From JAEYZS01 sp964469265 (GTDB taxonomy: Bacteria; Bdellovibrionota; Bdellovibrionia; Bdellovibrionales; JAEYZS01): DNA of 36,104 nt. Below are positions 7,486 to 16,626 of the stretch, piece by piece. The notes below the pieces were generated by a model. The model worked only from the letters and a program-made list of their open reading frames with translations, made no database searches and had not been told where the DNA came from. The position numbers were made by a program, and so were the translations under genes. Numbering within the stretch: the first letter of the stretch is position 1; every line of letters starts with the position of its first letter. The DNA is taken from NCBI GenBank assembly GCA_964469265.1, contig CAYXYF010000023.1:1-36104 (forward strand), read 5' to 3'.

Positions 7486-10230
7486 ATGAAGCTTACACTT
7501 GCTGTGTTTTTGAACATTTTAATTTTTTTAGAAATGGGTCTCGCTCAAAGTGTACATCCAAGCTTTGAATTTAAAAATATCCCCGAAAAAATACTAAACC
7601 CCATTACAAAATCCAACCCGACATTGTTTCAAAGCTTACCAACTCCATTTCAGATGGATAAAATCCTTGAAGCTTTTTATGGCACTGGGGAGTTTGAATC
7701 CTTAGAAATTTCAAGACAAGGAGACAAGGTCATTGTTATGGCCACTCCCTTAAAGATTATTGCAAACATTGACATTAGCGGTACAAAAAAGCTATCAAAA
7801 AATGATGTTCTTGGAGCCTTCGCTATTGCTCAAGGAGATAAGTTCATTTTCCAAAATGTCTATGATGCTGCTGAGAGAATAAAAGAGATTTACGGTAAGA
7901 ATGGATACTTTAACGCTATAGTTAATATTGACACACAACCCGTTTCAAATAATCGCATTCACCTTCAGATCATTATAGAAGAAAACCTTCCCTGCCTAGT
8001 TAAGGACATCGAATTCATTACGACATTTACAGATTTAAATGAGCAAATAAAAAAGAGGACTCGTTATTATCTGAACAAACCTCTAACAGATGAATTGATC
8101 ATCGACATTGAATCGACGATAAAAGATTTGTTCACGGATCGAAAAATTTTGAGTGCTTCTATCCAAGGTCCGATCTTTCAATACAATGAGGAAAAAACTG
8201 AGAGCTACATTAAGTACACTTTAGAAAATGCATATCGCTATATTCTATTTTTTGAAGGCAACGAGTACTTCTCAACTCCAGAACTCACAAGCAAGCTTGA
8301 AATTAATGATAAGGTTCAATTTGGCTCAAACCCTGCAGCAGAGCTTGCATCACGCCTTGAGAAAATTTATCAGAGCTATGGCTTTGCACATGTTGTAGTT
8401 AAGTACACCGAGAATGTTCACGCAAAATCATTTAGCCGAAGAGCTTACTTTAAAATTGCGGAGGGCCCGAGGACATTCCTACGAAAAGTCAAAGTTCACG
8501 GAAAGCTTTCCCGTCCCCCTGAGTACTACGCTGGCCTTTATAAAAAAATCTATGACACCAGAGTTTACCGTCAAGATCGCGTGAAGGTGGCACAAGAAGA
8601 TCTTGTGATTGCATTACAGGATCAAGGATTTCTAAAAGCGGAGTTTTTGTCTAGCCAAACAACATTCTCCAAAGATAATCGAAGAGCCACCCTTGAAATG
8701 TTCATCGACGAAGGCCCTCAAACTTTAGTGAACTCGATTTCTTTTAGTGGTATTAACGCGTTCTCTAGCGCGCAGCTCAAAGACGCCGTTGGCCTTAAGG
8801 AACAAACCCCGCTCAATCTGCGCGCAGCAGAAGCCAGCACTCAGCGAATTATCGATTTTTATAGATCGCAAGGTTACTTGGAGATGGAATTAAAATCCTC
8901 TCTATCTGAACTTATTAAATATTCTGCAGACAACACTAAAGCTGATCTTTACTATCAGATATACGAGGGTCCTCAAATTCGAGTTGATAAAATAATGGTC
9001 GAGGGTAATGAAAAAACAAAGGCCTACGTTATTAAAAACGAACTCGAATTTGACGAAGGCGAAATATTAACTCCACAAAATATCGGGGATTCAGAATACC
9101 ACCTTCAAAAAACAGGTTTATTCACGCAAGTTGAAATCACTACTCTTGAAAAAGGCACACAAACAGGAAACCGAACCGTTCTTATCCGAGTTTCTGAACG
9201 CGATCCCGGCTTGTTTAATCTGGGTGTGGGACTAAATACAGAGTTTGACCTCACGATTCGTGGTTACGCTGGGCTTAGCTACAACAATATTGCAGGCACA
9301 GCGCGCGCACTTTCAGGGCGTGTTGAGATTAAGAAAGTTGCGGATTTAGATTTTCTGGATCACACGCTAACCTTAGGTTATCTAGAACCCACTTTGTTTG
9401 CAAAAAGAACTCGGGGCCGTATTAATCTTATTCGTACAAGGGAAATCACCTCACGAACCAACCAAATTGAAGTTTTAGAAAGTAATCGTCTTAACCTCTT
9501 GCTTGAAAAAGATTTTACTCGCTTTTTAAAAATGACTTGGGTCCTATGGTCTATTTCCACAAACAAAGAGTTTGTCTACCCTACGGATCAAATTTTATCC
9601 AAGGTCAATATCGCAACAATCGGGCCTATTATAGAGTATGATAAAAGAGATCATCCTTTTGTGACTCGCAAAGGCCATTACACAAAACTTTCTACAGAAT
9701 ACGGCGATAGAAACCTCGGATCATCGGACACTGTTCATTATATCAGAAACGCGCTCCAGTTTAACACGTATGTGCCAGCTCAATTTGGCGGAATCATCTG
9801 GGCAAGCCAAGTGGGTGGGGGTTATCTTAAGAATACGGAAAACAAAGCGAACTCCTTTGTTCCTGAAATAAAAAGTTTTAAGCTTGGTGGCCGAGACACC
9901 GTTCGAGGTTTTGAACCCAACGAGATTCCAGGTGACTTTGACAAAAACAATAAACCCGTGTTAGTTAGGGATGATAGTCACTACTATCTTTTAAAAACCG
10001 AATTCAGAATTCCGCTCTGGGGACAAATCGAATCGGTTCTCTTCTATGATGGCGGCGCAGTATATGTGCGTGGAAACGAATTTGAAGACCCCTACAGAGA
10101 TTCAGCAGGCATAGGTTTTCGCTATCAAACGCCCGTAGGACCGCTTTCTGTTGAGTATGGACGAAGATTAGACCGCAGAGACCTTGACGAACCGTCTGGT
10201 CGTTTCCATCTTTCATTTGGGACATTCTAG
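7486..10230 (+). CDS. Omp85-family outer-membrane protein (TamA/BamA type) with six POTRA domains
   Basis: 914 aa. A signal peptide (residues 1-20, cleaved near GLAQS) is followed by six POTRA-like beta-alpha-alpha-beta repeats (about 85-170, 170-255, 256-340, 340-425, 425-508 and 508-575). Each holds a Y-x-x-x-G-Y/F element, for example YGKNGYF, YQSYGFA and YRSQGYL. A 16-strand-type barrel follows. It contains the family lid-loop motif GGRDTVRGFEP and ends in phenylalanine (FHLSFGTF), as expected for outer-membrane barrels. TamA usually has three POTRAs and BamA five, so six is more than either. The gene starts 8 bases after tamB with AAGG at proper spacing, which argues for TamB partnership. 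BamA itself is not excluded from this window alone. Confidence 0.9.
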   Translation: MKLTLAVFLNILIFLEMGLAQSVHPSFEFKNIPEKILNPITKSNPTLFQSLPTPFQMDKILEAFYGTGEFESLEISRQGDKVIVMATPLKIIANIDISGTKKLSKNDVLGAFAIAQGDKFIFQNVYDAAERIKEIYGKNGYFNAIVNIDTQPVSNNRIHLQIIIEENLPCLVKDIEFITTFTDLNEQIKKRTRYYLNKPLTDELIIDIESTIKDLFTDRKILSASIQGPIFQYNEEKTESYIKYTLENAYRYILFFEGNEYFSTPELTSKLEINDKVQFGSNPAAELASRLEKIYQSYGFAHVVVKYTENVHAKSFSRRAYFKIAEGPRTFLRKVKVHGKLSRPPEYYAGLYKKIYDTRVYRQDRVKVAQEDLVIALQDQGFLKAEFLSSQTTFSKDNRRATLEMFIDEGPQTLVNSISFSGINAFSSAQLKDAVGLKEQTPLNLRAAEASTQRIIDFYRSQGYLEMELKSSLSELIKYSADNTKADLYYQIYEGPQIRVDKIMVEGNEKTKAYVIKNELEFDEGEILTPQNIGDSEYHLQKTGLFTQVEITTLEKGTQTGNRTVLIRVSERDPGLFNLGVGLNTEFDLTIRGYAGLSYNNIAGTARALSGRVEIKKVADLDFLDHTLTLGYLEPTLFAKRTRGRINLIRTREITSRTNQIEVLESNRLNLLLEKDFTRFLKMTWVLWSISTNKEFVYPTDQILSKVNIATIGPIIEYDKRDHPFVTRKGHYTKLSTEYGDRNLGSSDTVHYIRNALQFNTYVPAQFGGIIWASQVGGGYLKNTENKANSFVPEIKSFKLGGRDTVRGFEPNEIPGDFDKNNKPVLVRDDSHYYLLKTEFRIPLWGQIESVLFYDGGAVYVRGNEFEDPYRDSAGIGFRYQTPVGPLSVEYGRRLDRRDLDEPSGRFHLSFGTF

Positions 10231-10245
10231 AAGTACAATAGGTGT

Positions 10246-10569
10246 ATGGGAAATAATAATCAGAAAAAGCTTCACAGATCTCCAGAAGGAGAATTAGAGG
10301 TTAAAGAAAAAGTAAAAAAACCATCACTATATAAGGTTATCTTATTAAATGATGATTTTACTCCGATGGATTTTGTAGTTTATGTATTAAAGGAGTTTTT
10401 TAATAAAACGGATGATGAAGCCCATGATATAATGATTCGTGTACATAAGGAAGGTGCTGGAGTTGCTGGTATTTATTCCTTCGAAGTTGCAGAAATGAAA
10501 TCTGCACAAGTCAACATACTAGCAAAAGAACACGAGCATCCCTTAAAGTCTGTGATTGAAAAAGAATAG
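10246..10569 (+). CDS. clpS: ClpS adaptor for ClpA
   Basis: 107 aa. After a polar N-terminal tail it shows the family core YKVILLNDDFTPMDFV, then VLKEFFNKTDDEA, VHKEGAGVAGIYSFEVAE and the C-terminal EHEHPLKSVIEKE. ClpS binds the ClpA N-domain and delivers N-degron substrates. The NDD and TPM residues form the N-degron pocket. It starts 16 bases after the Omp85 gene, with only a weak AGG before the ATG, and lies 29 bases before clpA. It therefore probably shares the tam transcript. Confidence 0.96.
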   Translation: MGNNNQKKLHRSPEGELEVKEKVKKPSLYKVILLNDDFTPMDFVVYVLKEFFNKTDDEAHDIMIRVHKEGAGVAGIYSFEVAEMKSAQVNILAKEHEHPLKSVIEKE

Positions 10570-10598
10570 AGCGTCCCCTTAAAGAAAAGGAGTCCTCA

Positions 10599-12860
10599 AT
10601 GTTAACGGAAAGAACTCAGAAAGTTATCGAAAGCGCAATTGGAATGGCAGCGACGTGGAATCACGAGTTCGTGACTCTTGAGCATATTCTACTTTCGCTT
10701 CTTCAAGATAAAGAGATTGAAGCATTTCTAACGTCTTCAAATGTTGATACAACTGCTTTAGATATTGAAGTGAAATCGTATCTAGATCAACTTGTCCCCA
10801 AAGTACAACAACAGCAGGGTAAGAATCTTAGTGTATCTCGCTCTCCAATCCCGCAGCTCACATTAGCTATCCAAAGAGTGTTACAAAGAGCAATTATCCA
10901 AGTACAAAGCTCTGGTAAACAAACGGTCCATCCTGAAAGCATTCTTATTGCAATGTTTGATGAAAAAGAATCCTTTGCTGTTCACGTCCTGGAAAAAGCA
11001 GGTTTATCGCGCTTTGACGTTATTCAACACGTTTCTCACGGAACTAAAAAGAATCCTTCCGAAGGTATCCAGGTTGAAATCCATGAAGGATTTAACCAAC
11101 AAGCCAGTGAATCCGCACTTGCAAGATACACTGTCAATTTGAACGAACGTGCGCAAAAAAACCAAATTGAAAACCTTATTGGACGAGATGCCATCATTGA
11201 TAAAATGATTCAAACCCTCGTTCGTAAAAACAAGAACAATCCACTGCTAGTTGGTGACCCAGGTGTTGGTAAAACAGCCATTGCTGAGGGCCTTGCACTC
11301 AAGATTGTTAATGGCGAGGTCCCTGAGTTTTTAAAAGACGCTGTCATTTACTCGCTAGACCTTGGAGCTTTACTAGCAGGTACAAAATTCCGTGGAGAAT
11401 TTGAAGAAAGATTAAAACAACTTCTCAAGGAATTAGAAAATTCTGAACACGGGATTTTGTTTATTGATGAAATCCATATGATTGTAGGCGCTGGCGGAAC
11501 AAACGGCGGATCACTGGATGCATCGAATATTCTAAAACCACCTCTAAGCAACGGATCACTTCGCTGCATAGGCTCTACAACATTTAAAGACTTTAGAACT
11601 CATTTTGAAAAAGATCGTGCACTTGTTCGAAGATTTCAGAAAATCTCTGTGAACGAGCCAACATTGGATGAAACTCGCAAGATCCTAGAAGGACTTAAAA
11701 AGTCTTATGAGAAATTCCATACAGTTTCTTATACTCCTGATTCTATTAAGGCTGCCGTTGATCTTGCTCACCTTCATATTACAGGAAAAGCTCAGCCCGA
11801 TAAGTCCATCGATGTGATCGATGAGGCTGGAGCAAGAGTGAAACTGAAAAAAGAGAGTAAGACTGTTGAAACCCAAGATATCGAAGACGTTGTTGCTGAA
11901 ATCTCAGGTGTTCCAGTCCATACAGTGAAGTCTGATGAAAAGGAAAAACTAAAGAGCCTAAGCTCAAACTTGAAACATGTGATCTTCGGTCAGGATGTAG
12001 CCGTTGAAACGCTGACTGCTGCAATTAAAGTCGCAAGACTTGGATTGGGTCGTGAAAATAAGCCTATGGGAAGCTTTATGTTTGCTGGTCCGACTGGTGT
12101 CGGTAAAACAGAACTAGCAAAACAACTCTCTTTCTGCCTTGGCGTTCACTTCCATCGTTTCGATATGAGTGAATATATGGAGAAACATGCCGTATCTCGT
12201 TTGGTCGGCGCACCTCCAGGATATGTGGGGTATGAAGATGGCGGCTTGCTCACTGATGCTGTTACTCAACATCCGCATTCTATTGTTTTAATGGACGAGA
12301 TTGAAAAGGCCCATCCAGATCTTATTAATATCTTGCTTCAGGTGATGGATAACGGAAAGCTAACAGACACCAACGGAAAAGTTGCAGACTTTAGAAACGT
12401 CATCCTTATTCTTACGACAAATGCTGGTGCAAGAGAAATGAGTAAGAACAGAATTGGAATTGCAGAAACCGATGATGGCAACTTCTCCATGGATTCAATT
12501 AAGGCCATGTTTAGTCCTGAGTTTATTAACCGTCTTGATGGGATCGTTCAATTTGCCCACCTTCAAGAGGATGTTATCTTTAGAATCGTGGAAAAATTCA
12601 TTATTGAATACCAAGAGCAACTCAAAAAGAAAAACGTTGATCTTATCGTCGACAGTGGTGTGAAGAAGTTCTTAATGAACAAAGGTTATGACAGAGCTTA
12701 CGGTGCACGTCCGATGTCACGAGCGGTGCAAGAACACTTAAAAAATCCATTGGTTGATGAAATTTTATTCGGAAAGCTATCCAACGGCGGAACAGTTCGC
12801 GCGAAGTTTAAAAAGAATAAAATTGAGTTTGAATTCAGTGACGAACTTGTCACTGTCTAA
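10599..12860 (+). CDS. clpA: ClpA ATPase, unfoldase of ClpAP
   Basis: 753 aa, normal family length. An N-terminal Clp-N repeat domain (about 1-145) precedes two AAA+ modules. D1 has Walker A GDPGVGKT (219-226) and a FIDEIHMI Walker B. D2 has GPTGVGKT near residue 497 and the VLMDEIEKAHP Walker B. A GYVGYEDGG pore loop is present. The ClpP-docking tripeptide, usually IGL or IGF, reads IGI near residue 618, a conservative change. clpP is not in the window. AAAGGAG lies six bases before the ATG. The gene ends the operon-like run begun at 2492 and is followed by a hairpin terminator. Confidence 0.97.
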   Translation: MLTERTQKVIESAIGMAATWNHEFVTLEHILLSLLQDKEIEAFLTSSNVDTTALDIEVKSYLDQLVPKVQQQQGKNLSVSRSPIPQLTLAIQRVLQRAIIQVQSSGKQTVHPESILIAMFDEKESFAVHVLEKAGLSRFDVIQHVSHGTKKNPSEGIQVEIHEGFNQQASESALARYTVNLNERAQKNQIENLIGRDAIIDKMIQTLVRKNKNNPLLVGDPGVGKTAIAEGLALKIVNGEVPEFLKDAVIYSLDLGALLAGTKFRGEFEERLKQLLKELENSEHGILFIDEIHMIVGAGGTNGGSLDASNILKPPLSNGSLRCIGSTTFKDFRTHFEKDRALVRRFQKISVNEPTLDETRKILEGLKKSYEKFHTVSYTPDSIKAAVDLAHLHITGKAQPDKSIDVIDEAGARVKLKKESKTVETQDIEDVVAEISGVPVHTVKSDEKEKLKSLSSNLKHVIFGQDVAVETLTAAIKVARLGLGRENKPMGSFMFAGPTGVGKTELAKQLSFCLGVHFHRFDMSEYMEKHAVSRLVGAPPGYVGYEDGGLLTDAVTQHPHSIVLMDEIEKAHPDLINILLQVMDNGKLTDTNGKVADFRNVILILTTNAGAREMSKNRIGIAETDDGNFSMDSIKAMFSPEFINRLDGIVQFAHLQEDVIFRIVEKFIIEYQEQLKKKNVDLIVDSGVKKFLMNKGYDRAYGARPMSRAVQEHLKNPLVDEILFGKLSNGGTVRAKFKKNKIEFEFSDELVTV

Positions 12861-12873
12861 TTAAGAAAAATTT

Positions 12874-12915
12874 GGCGCCAAATTGGAACTTTTTGGGCGA
12901 TTTGGCTCCATTTTT
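12874..12915 (+). terminator. Intrinsic terminator after clpA
   Basis: Arms GGCGCCAAAT (12874-12883) and ATTTGGCTCC (12900-12909) pair with one mismatch around a 16-base loop. ATTTTT follows. The left arm also lies inside a 16-bp palindrome (12869-12884), so it could double as a protein site. Confidence 0.65.
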
Positions 12916-12940
12916 CATTCGTATCAGGGCCCATTATCCA

Positions 12941-12970
12941 TTGACAGTATTTCAGTAATCCCCATATTGT
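12941..12970 (+). promoter_or_regulatory. Predicted promoter of htpX operon
   Basis: A perfect TTGACA (12941-12946) is followed after 18 bp by TATTGT (12965-12970). CATATT after 16 bp is an alternative. It lies between the clpA terminator and the strong AGGAGG of htpX. Confidence 0.5.
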
Positions 12971-13008
12971 TTCTTTAAGGAAAACTAAATCCTTTAGGAG
13001 GATCTTAA

Positions 13009-13899
13009 ATGTCTTGGGTCAAACGCATTGGTTTATTTGTTGTTGTTAACATTCTAATTATTACTACCATCTCCATCGTTCTAAATCTTTTAGGCGTAAA
13101 ACCTTACATTACTGAGCAAGGAATTGATTACAACGCCCTTATGGTCTTCTGTTTGATTTGGGGTATGGGTGGTGCCTTTATATCTCTAGGTCTCTCACGG
13201 ATTATGGCCAAAATGTTAATGAGAGTGAAGGTCATTGATCCGCGTAGCGCTACTGGAACACAAAAAGAAATCGTAGATATGGTTTATCGTTATTCAAAGG
13301 CTGCAGGAATTAGCAAAATGCCTGAAGTTGGTATTTATGATTCCCCTGAAATCAACGCCTTTGCGACAGGTCCGACGAAAAACCGTTCTCTTGTTGCAGT
13401 TTCTACTGGGCTATTAAACCGAATGGATCGCGATCAAGTTGAAGGCGTTATTGGCCACGAGGTTGCACATATCGCAAATGGTGACATGGTTACCATGACA
13501 CTTATTCAAGGTATTATGAACGCCTTTGTCATGTTCTTAGCAAGAGTGATCGCGTTTGCAGTTTCACAGAACGTCAAACAAGAAAATCGCTTTATCGTTC
13601 AATTCGTGACAATTATCGTTTTACAGATTCTCCTTAGCATCTTAGGTTCAATTGTTGTTTCTTACTTCTCTCGCGCACGCGAGTTCAGAGCGGATGCAGG
13701 TGGAGCAAGACTTGCTGGGCGTGAGAAAATGATCTCAGCACTTAAAGGCCTTCAAGGAACTTTGGGTCGCGTTGATAACGAGCAAGCAGCCTTTGCTACT
13801 TTAAAAATCTCTGGCAAAAAAGGCGGCGGTTTAATGGCGTTGCTTTCGACTCACCCACCGCTTGAAGAAAGAATCCGTCGTCTAGAACGCGGAATTTAG
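13009..13899 (+). CDS. htpX: HtpX membrane zinc metalloprotease
   Basis: 296 aa M48B peptidase of the inner membrane, involved in quality control of membrane proteins. Predicted membrane spans lie at about 6-27, 44-64, 166-188 and 196-220. The zinc motif HEVAH is at 150-154, and the third-ligand region SRAREFRADAGG holds Glu225. The PPLEERIRRL C-terminus is typical. AGGAGG is placed seven bases before the ATG. It is first in a five-gene run in which every intergenic distance is under 20 bases. The next gene begins seven bases after its stop. Confidence 0.97.
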   Translation: MSWVKRIGLFVVVNILIITTISIVLNLLGVKPYITEQGIDYNALMVFCLIWGMGGAFISLGLSRIMAKMLMRVKVIDPRSATGTQKEIVDMVYRYSKAAGISKMPEVGIYDSPEINAFATGPTKNRSLVAVSTGLLNRMDRDQVEGVIGHEVAHIANGDMVTMTLIQGIMNAFVMFLARVIAFAVSQNVKQENRFIVQFVTIIVLQILLSILGSIVVSYFSRAREFRADAGGARLAGREKMISALKGLQGTLGRVDNEQAAFATLKISGKKGGGLMALLSTHPPLEERIRRLERGI

Positions 13900-13906
13900 G
13901 ACTAAT

Positions 13907-15244
13907 GTGAAAAAACATTTTGATATGATTATTAGAAACGGCCTTGTGTATTCACAGGGCCGTTTTGTTAATACCGACATTGCCATCACAAATGGCGTAA
14001 TTGATGCCCTTGGTGACTTCCAAAGCGCAACTCAACCAGCCGATGCCGATAAAATAATCGATGCAAAGGGCCTTCATGTTCTTCCAGGAGTTATCGACAC
14101 ACAGGTCCACTTTAGAGAGCCTGGGCTTGAGCACAAAGAAGACTTAGAGTCTGGAACGCTTTCAGCCCTTGCTGGCGGAGTGACCGCGGTTTTTGAAATG
14201 CCCAACACCACTCCATCAACAACAACAAAGGCTGCCCTTGAAGATAAACTCAATCGTGCAAAAAACCGCTGTTATACGGACTATGCTTTTTATGTCGGTG
14301 CAGCGTCTGACAATATCCAAGAACTCGCTAAATTAGAAATGCTCAACGGTGTTTGCGGTATAAAAATCTTTATGGGGTCTTCAACAGGATCTTTACTTGT
14401 AGAAGATGATTACCATCTAGAAAAAGTTCTCCGCGCAGGAAAAAAGCGTGTTGCAGTTCACTGTGAGGATGAGGCGCGATTAAAGGAACGCAAACATATT
14501 GCGGTGGAATCTAAAAACCCTGTCTCACACTACGAGTGGCGCGATGAAGAGACCGCATTAAACGCTACGAGACGCATTTTAAAACTCGCACAGCAAACCT
14601 ATAGACCCGTTCACGTTTTGCACGTGACCACTTCACAAGAAATGCAATTACTGGCACAGAATAAGGATTTTGCCACTGTGGAAGTGACTCCACAGCACCT
14701 TACACTTTTTGGACCTGATTGTTATGAAAAGCTCGGTGCCCTTGCGCAGATGAATCCGCCGATCCGTGAAAAGCATCACCAAGAAGCTCTTTGGAAGGCC
14801 TTAAATGATGGAACCGTTGATGTTATCGGAACTGATCACGCTCCCCACACATTGGAAGAAAAACAAAAAGAGTACCCGAACTCTCCTTCTGGAATGCCAG
14901 GTGCGCAGACTTTAGTTCCGATAATGCTAAACCATGTGAATAACGGTAAACTAAGCTTAGAAAAACTCGTTGAACTCATTTGTGTAAAACCCGCTCAAAT
15001 ATTTAAAATTAAAGACCGTGGTGCCATCGCACCAGGAATGCAAGCTACATTGACACTTATAGATCTTAAGGAAACGCGTGAAATCACTCATGATTGGCTA
15101 AAAAGCAAATGTGGGTGGAGCCCCTACGAAGGAATGACTGTTCGAGGATGGGCAAAAGCTGCAATCCTACGTGGTAAAATTGCTATGATGGAAGATGAAA
15201 TCATTGATTTTGCCAAGGGTCTCCCATTAGAATTCACCCAATAG
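13907..15244 (+). CDS. pyrC: Dihydroorotase, class I-like, with QxH at the metal site
   Basis: 445 aa amidohydrolase that would convert carbamoyl-aspartate to dihydroorotate in pyrimidine synthesis. Visible family elements are the carboxylated-lysine segment GIKIFMGSS (Lys153), AVHCEDE (His185), HVLHVTT (His239) and IGTDHAPHT (catalytic Asp310). The metal motif usually written HxHxREP reads TQVHFREPG: residue 66 is Gln where most class I enzymes have His. I recall a QVHFREPG subgroup in other phyla, so this need not mean loss of activity. The start is GTG with AGGA five bases upstream. ATG is absent nearby in frame. The related allantoinase or hydantoinase activities are alternatives. Confidence 0.88.
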   Translation: MKKHFDMIIRNGLVYSQGRFVNTDIAITNGVIDALGDFQSATQPADADKIIDAKGLHVLPGVIDTQVHFREPGLEHKEDLESGTLSALAGGVTAVFEMPNTTPSTTTKAALEDKLNRAKNRCYTDYAFYVGAASDNIQELAKLEMLNGVCGIKIFMGSSTGSLLVEDDYHLEKVLRAGKKRVAVHCEDEARLKERKHIAVESKNPVSHYEWRDEETALNATRRILKLAQQTYRPVHVLHVTTSQEMQLLAQNKDFATVEVTPQHLTLFGPDCYEKLGALAQMNPPIREKHHQEALWKALNDGTVDVIGTDHAPHTLEEKQKEYPNSPSGMPGAQTLVPIMLNHVNNGKLSLEKLVELICVKPAQIFKIKDRGAIAPGMQATLTLIDLKETREITHDWLKSKCGWSPYEGMTVRGWAKAAILRGKIAMMEDEIIDFAKGLPLEFTQ

Positions 15245-15251
15245 GTGAATC

Positions 15252-15782
15252 ATGCTAGAAATACAATTTAGAAGAAAATTTGAAGCCGCACATCGATTTA
15301 TCGAAGGTGAAAACAGGAGCTCCATATGCCATCAACCTCATGGGCATACTTGGTTTGTGACCGTAACTCTAGCTTCTAAAGAGCCTAAAACTTTGAACTT
15401 ATCGACAAATACTCTTGTTCCATTTAAAAAAGCCAAGCAAAAGTGGCATGATTGGATTGATAATCATGTTGATCATAGTTTTATGTTCAACGAAAAAGAT
15501 CATCTCTTGGAGTTTATGTTAAAGGACAACCCAAATGGTCGCCATCTTGTGATGCCTGGTGACCCAACAACTGAAATGGTAGCAATGACTTTCATGTCAA
15601 AGTTTAACCAGTTTTTATATGAAGTTGATCCAAACCTTTATTGCACTTCTATTGTTATCGATGAAACACAAACCAATACCGTGCGATTTAACGGCAACCC
15701 TCAAGAGCATCTGCCGCAGAGTCAAAATCCTAATGACTTTTGGTGGAATAGAGCTGATCTTAGTATAAATAACTTAAAATAA
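15252..15782 (+). CDS. queD: 6-carboxytetrahydropterin synthase-like protein (QueD/PTPS fold)
   Basis: 176 aa, longer than the 120 or so usual for QueD. The zinc site is recognisable as His14 (FEAAHRF) with His30 and His32 (PHGHTW). Cys26 sits where the catalytic cysteine is found. The later VDHSFMFNEKD and VIDETQTNTVRF segments match the family's catalytic Asp-His and pterin-binding Glu regions. QueD makes the queuosine precursor 6-carboxytetrahydropterin. Related proteins make or process other pterins, so the exact product is inferred. It starts seven bases after pyrC, with AGGTGA overlapping the pyrC stop. No other queuosine gene is in the window. Confidence 0.85.
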   Translation: MLEIQFRRKFEAAHRFIEGENRSSICHQPHGHTWFVTVTLASKEPKTLNLSTNTLVPFKKAKQKWHDWIDNHVDHSFMFNEKDHLLEFMLKDNPNGRHLVMPGDPTTEMVAMTFMSKFNQFLYEVDPNLYCTSIVIDETQTNTVRFNGNPQEHLPQSQNPNDFWWNRADLSINNLK

Positions 15783-15792
15783 GGACTTGCCT

Positions 15793-16608
15793 ATGAAGAC
15801 CTCATTCATCACGTTCGCTGTTTCCGTGTTAGCTTCAGTATCACTTATCCAGTGTGCCACAAGCCCCACGGGCCGCAAGCAAATGACTCTTATGCCAGAA
15901 TCGCAAATGTCGACCATGGGCGAACAATCCTTTGAAGAACTTAAGAAAAACACTCCCATTGAAAAAGACCCGAAAGTTAACGCTTATATACAGTGTATTG
16001 CAAAACCAATCATTCAAGCCGTGGGACCCGTTCAAGGTGTGTCTCAATGGGAAGTCGTTGTTTTCAAAAGTGATGACGTCAATGCCTTCGCTCTTCCAGG
16101 TGGAAAAATTGGCTTCTATACTGGAATGCTAAAGGTTGCAAATACACCCGATCAAATTGCTGCCATCATGGGGCATGAAGTAGGTCACGTTTTGGCAAAG
16201 CACGGAAACGAGCGCGTAAGCCAAGGACTTGCAACTCAAATTGGTCTTGCTGGCGCGTCGATCGCTTTAAGTAAAGACGGAAAGCTTGATAAGAAATCTC
16301 AGCTCATCGTCGCGGGTCTTGGTGTCGGAGCGCAGTTTGGTATTCTTCTTCCGTTTAGCAGAGCCCATGAATCTGAAGCAGACCTTATCGGCCTTGAACT
16401 GATGGCAAAAGCTGGCTTTGATCCAAGTGAGTCTGTAAAGCTTTGGCAGAATATGTCTAAAGCTGGCGGTGGAGCTCCTATGGAATGGCTATCAACTCAC
16501 CCCTCTCACTCTACACGTATCAAAAAGCTTTCTGCTAATATTCCTAAGTATGCCCCCATCTATCAGCGCATCGCCAAACAAAACAAAACTCCAAATTGCA
16601 AGTTATAG
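15793..16608 (+). CDS. M48-family metalloprotease lipoprotein
   Basis: 271 aa. The N-terminus is a lipoprotein-type signal with Cys21 (SLIQC). Gln at -1 is unusual for a lipobox. The mature part carries AFALPGGKIGFYTGML, the zinc motif HEVGH (128-132) and HESEADLIG with the third ligand, ending GGGAPMEWLSTHPSHSTRI. This layout is that of periplasmic M48C peptidases such as LoiP and BepA, which act in outer-membrane protein quality control. I chose ATG 15793, seven bases after AAGGA. It is the second M48 peptidase in this five-gene run, beside the inner-membrane HtpX. Confidence 0.93.
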   Translation: MKTSFITFAVSVLASVSLIQCATSPTGRKQMTLMPESQMSTMGEQSFEELKKNTPIEKDPKVNAYIQCIAKPIIQAVGPVQGVSQWEVVVFKSDDVNAFALPGGKIGFYTGMLKVANTPDQIAAIMGHEVGHVLAKHGNERVSQGLATQIGLAGASIALSKDGKLDKKSQLIVAGLGVGAQFGILLPFSRAHESEADLIGLELMAKAGFDPSESVKLWQNMSKAGGGAPMEWLSTHPSHSTRIKKLSANIPKYAPIYQRIAKQNKTPNCKL

Positions 16609-16626
16609 CAATGAAAGGAGGAGGCT

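Noticed and set aside
12871..12910. TTTGGCGCCA and TTTGGCTCCA as a pair of direct operator repeats 30 bp apart
   Set aside because: The same bases form a better explained hairpin plus T-run after clpA, so I call a terminator. The palindrome at 12869-12884 remains a minor alternative.
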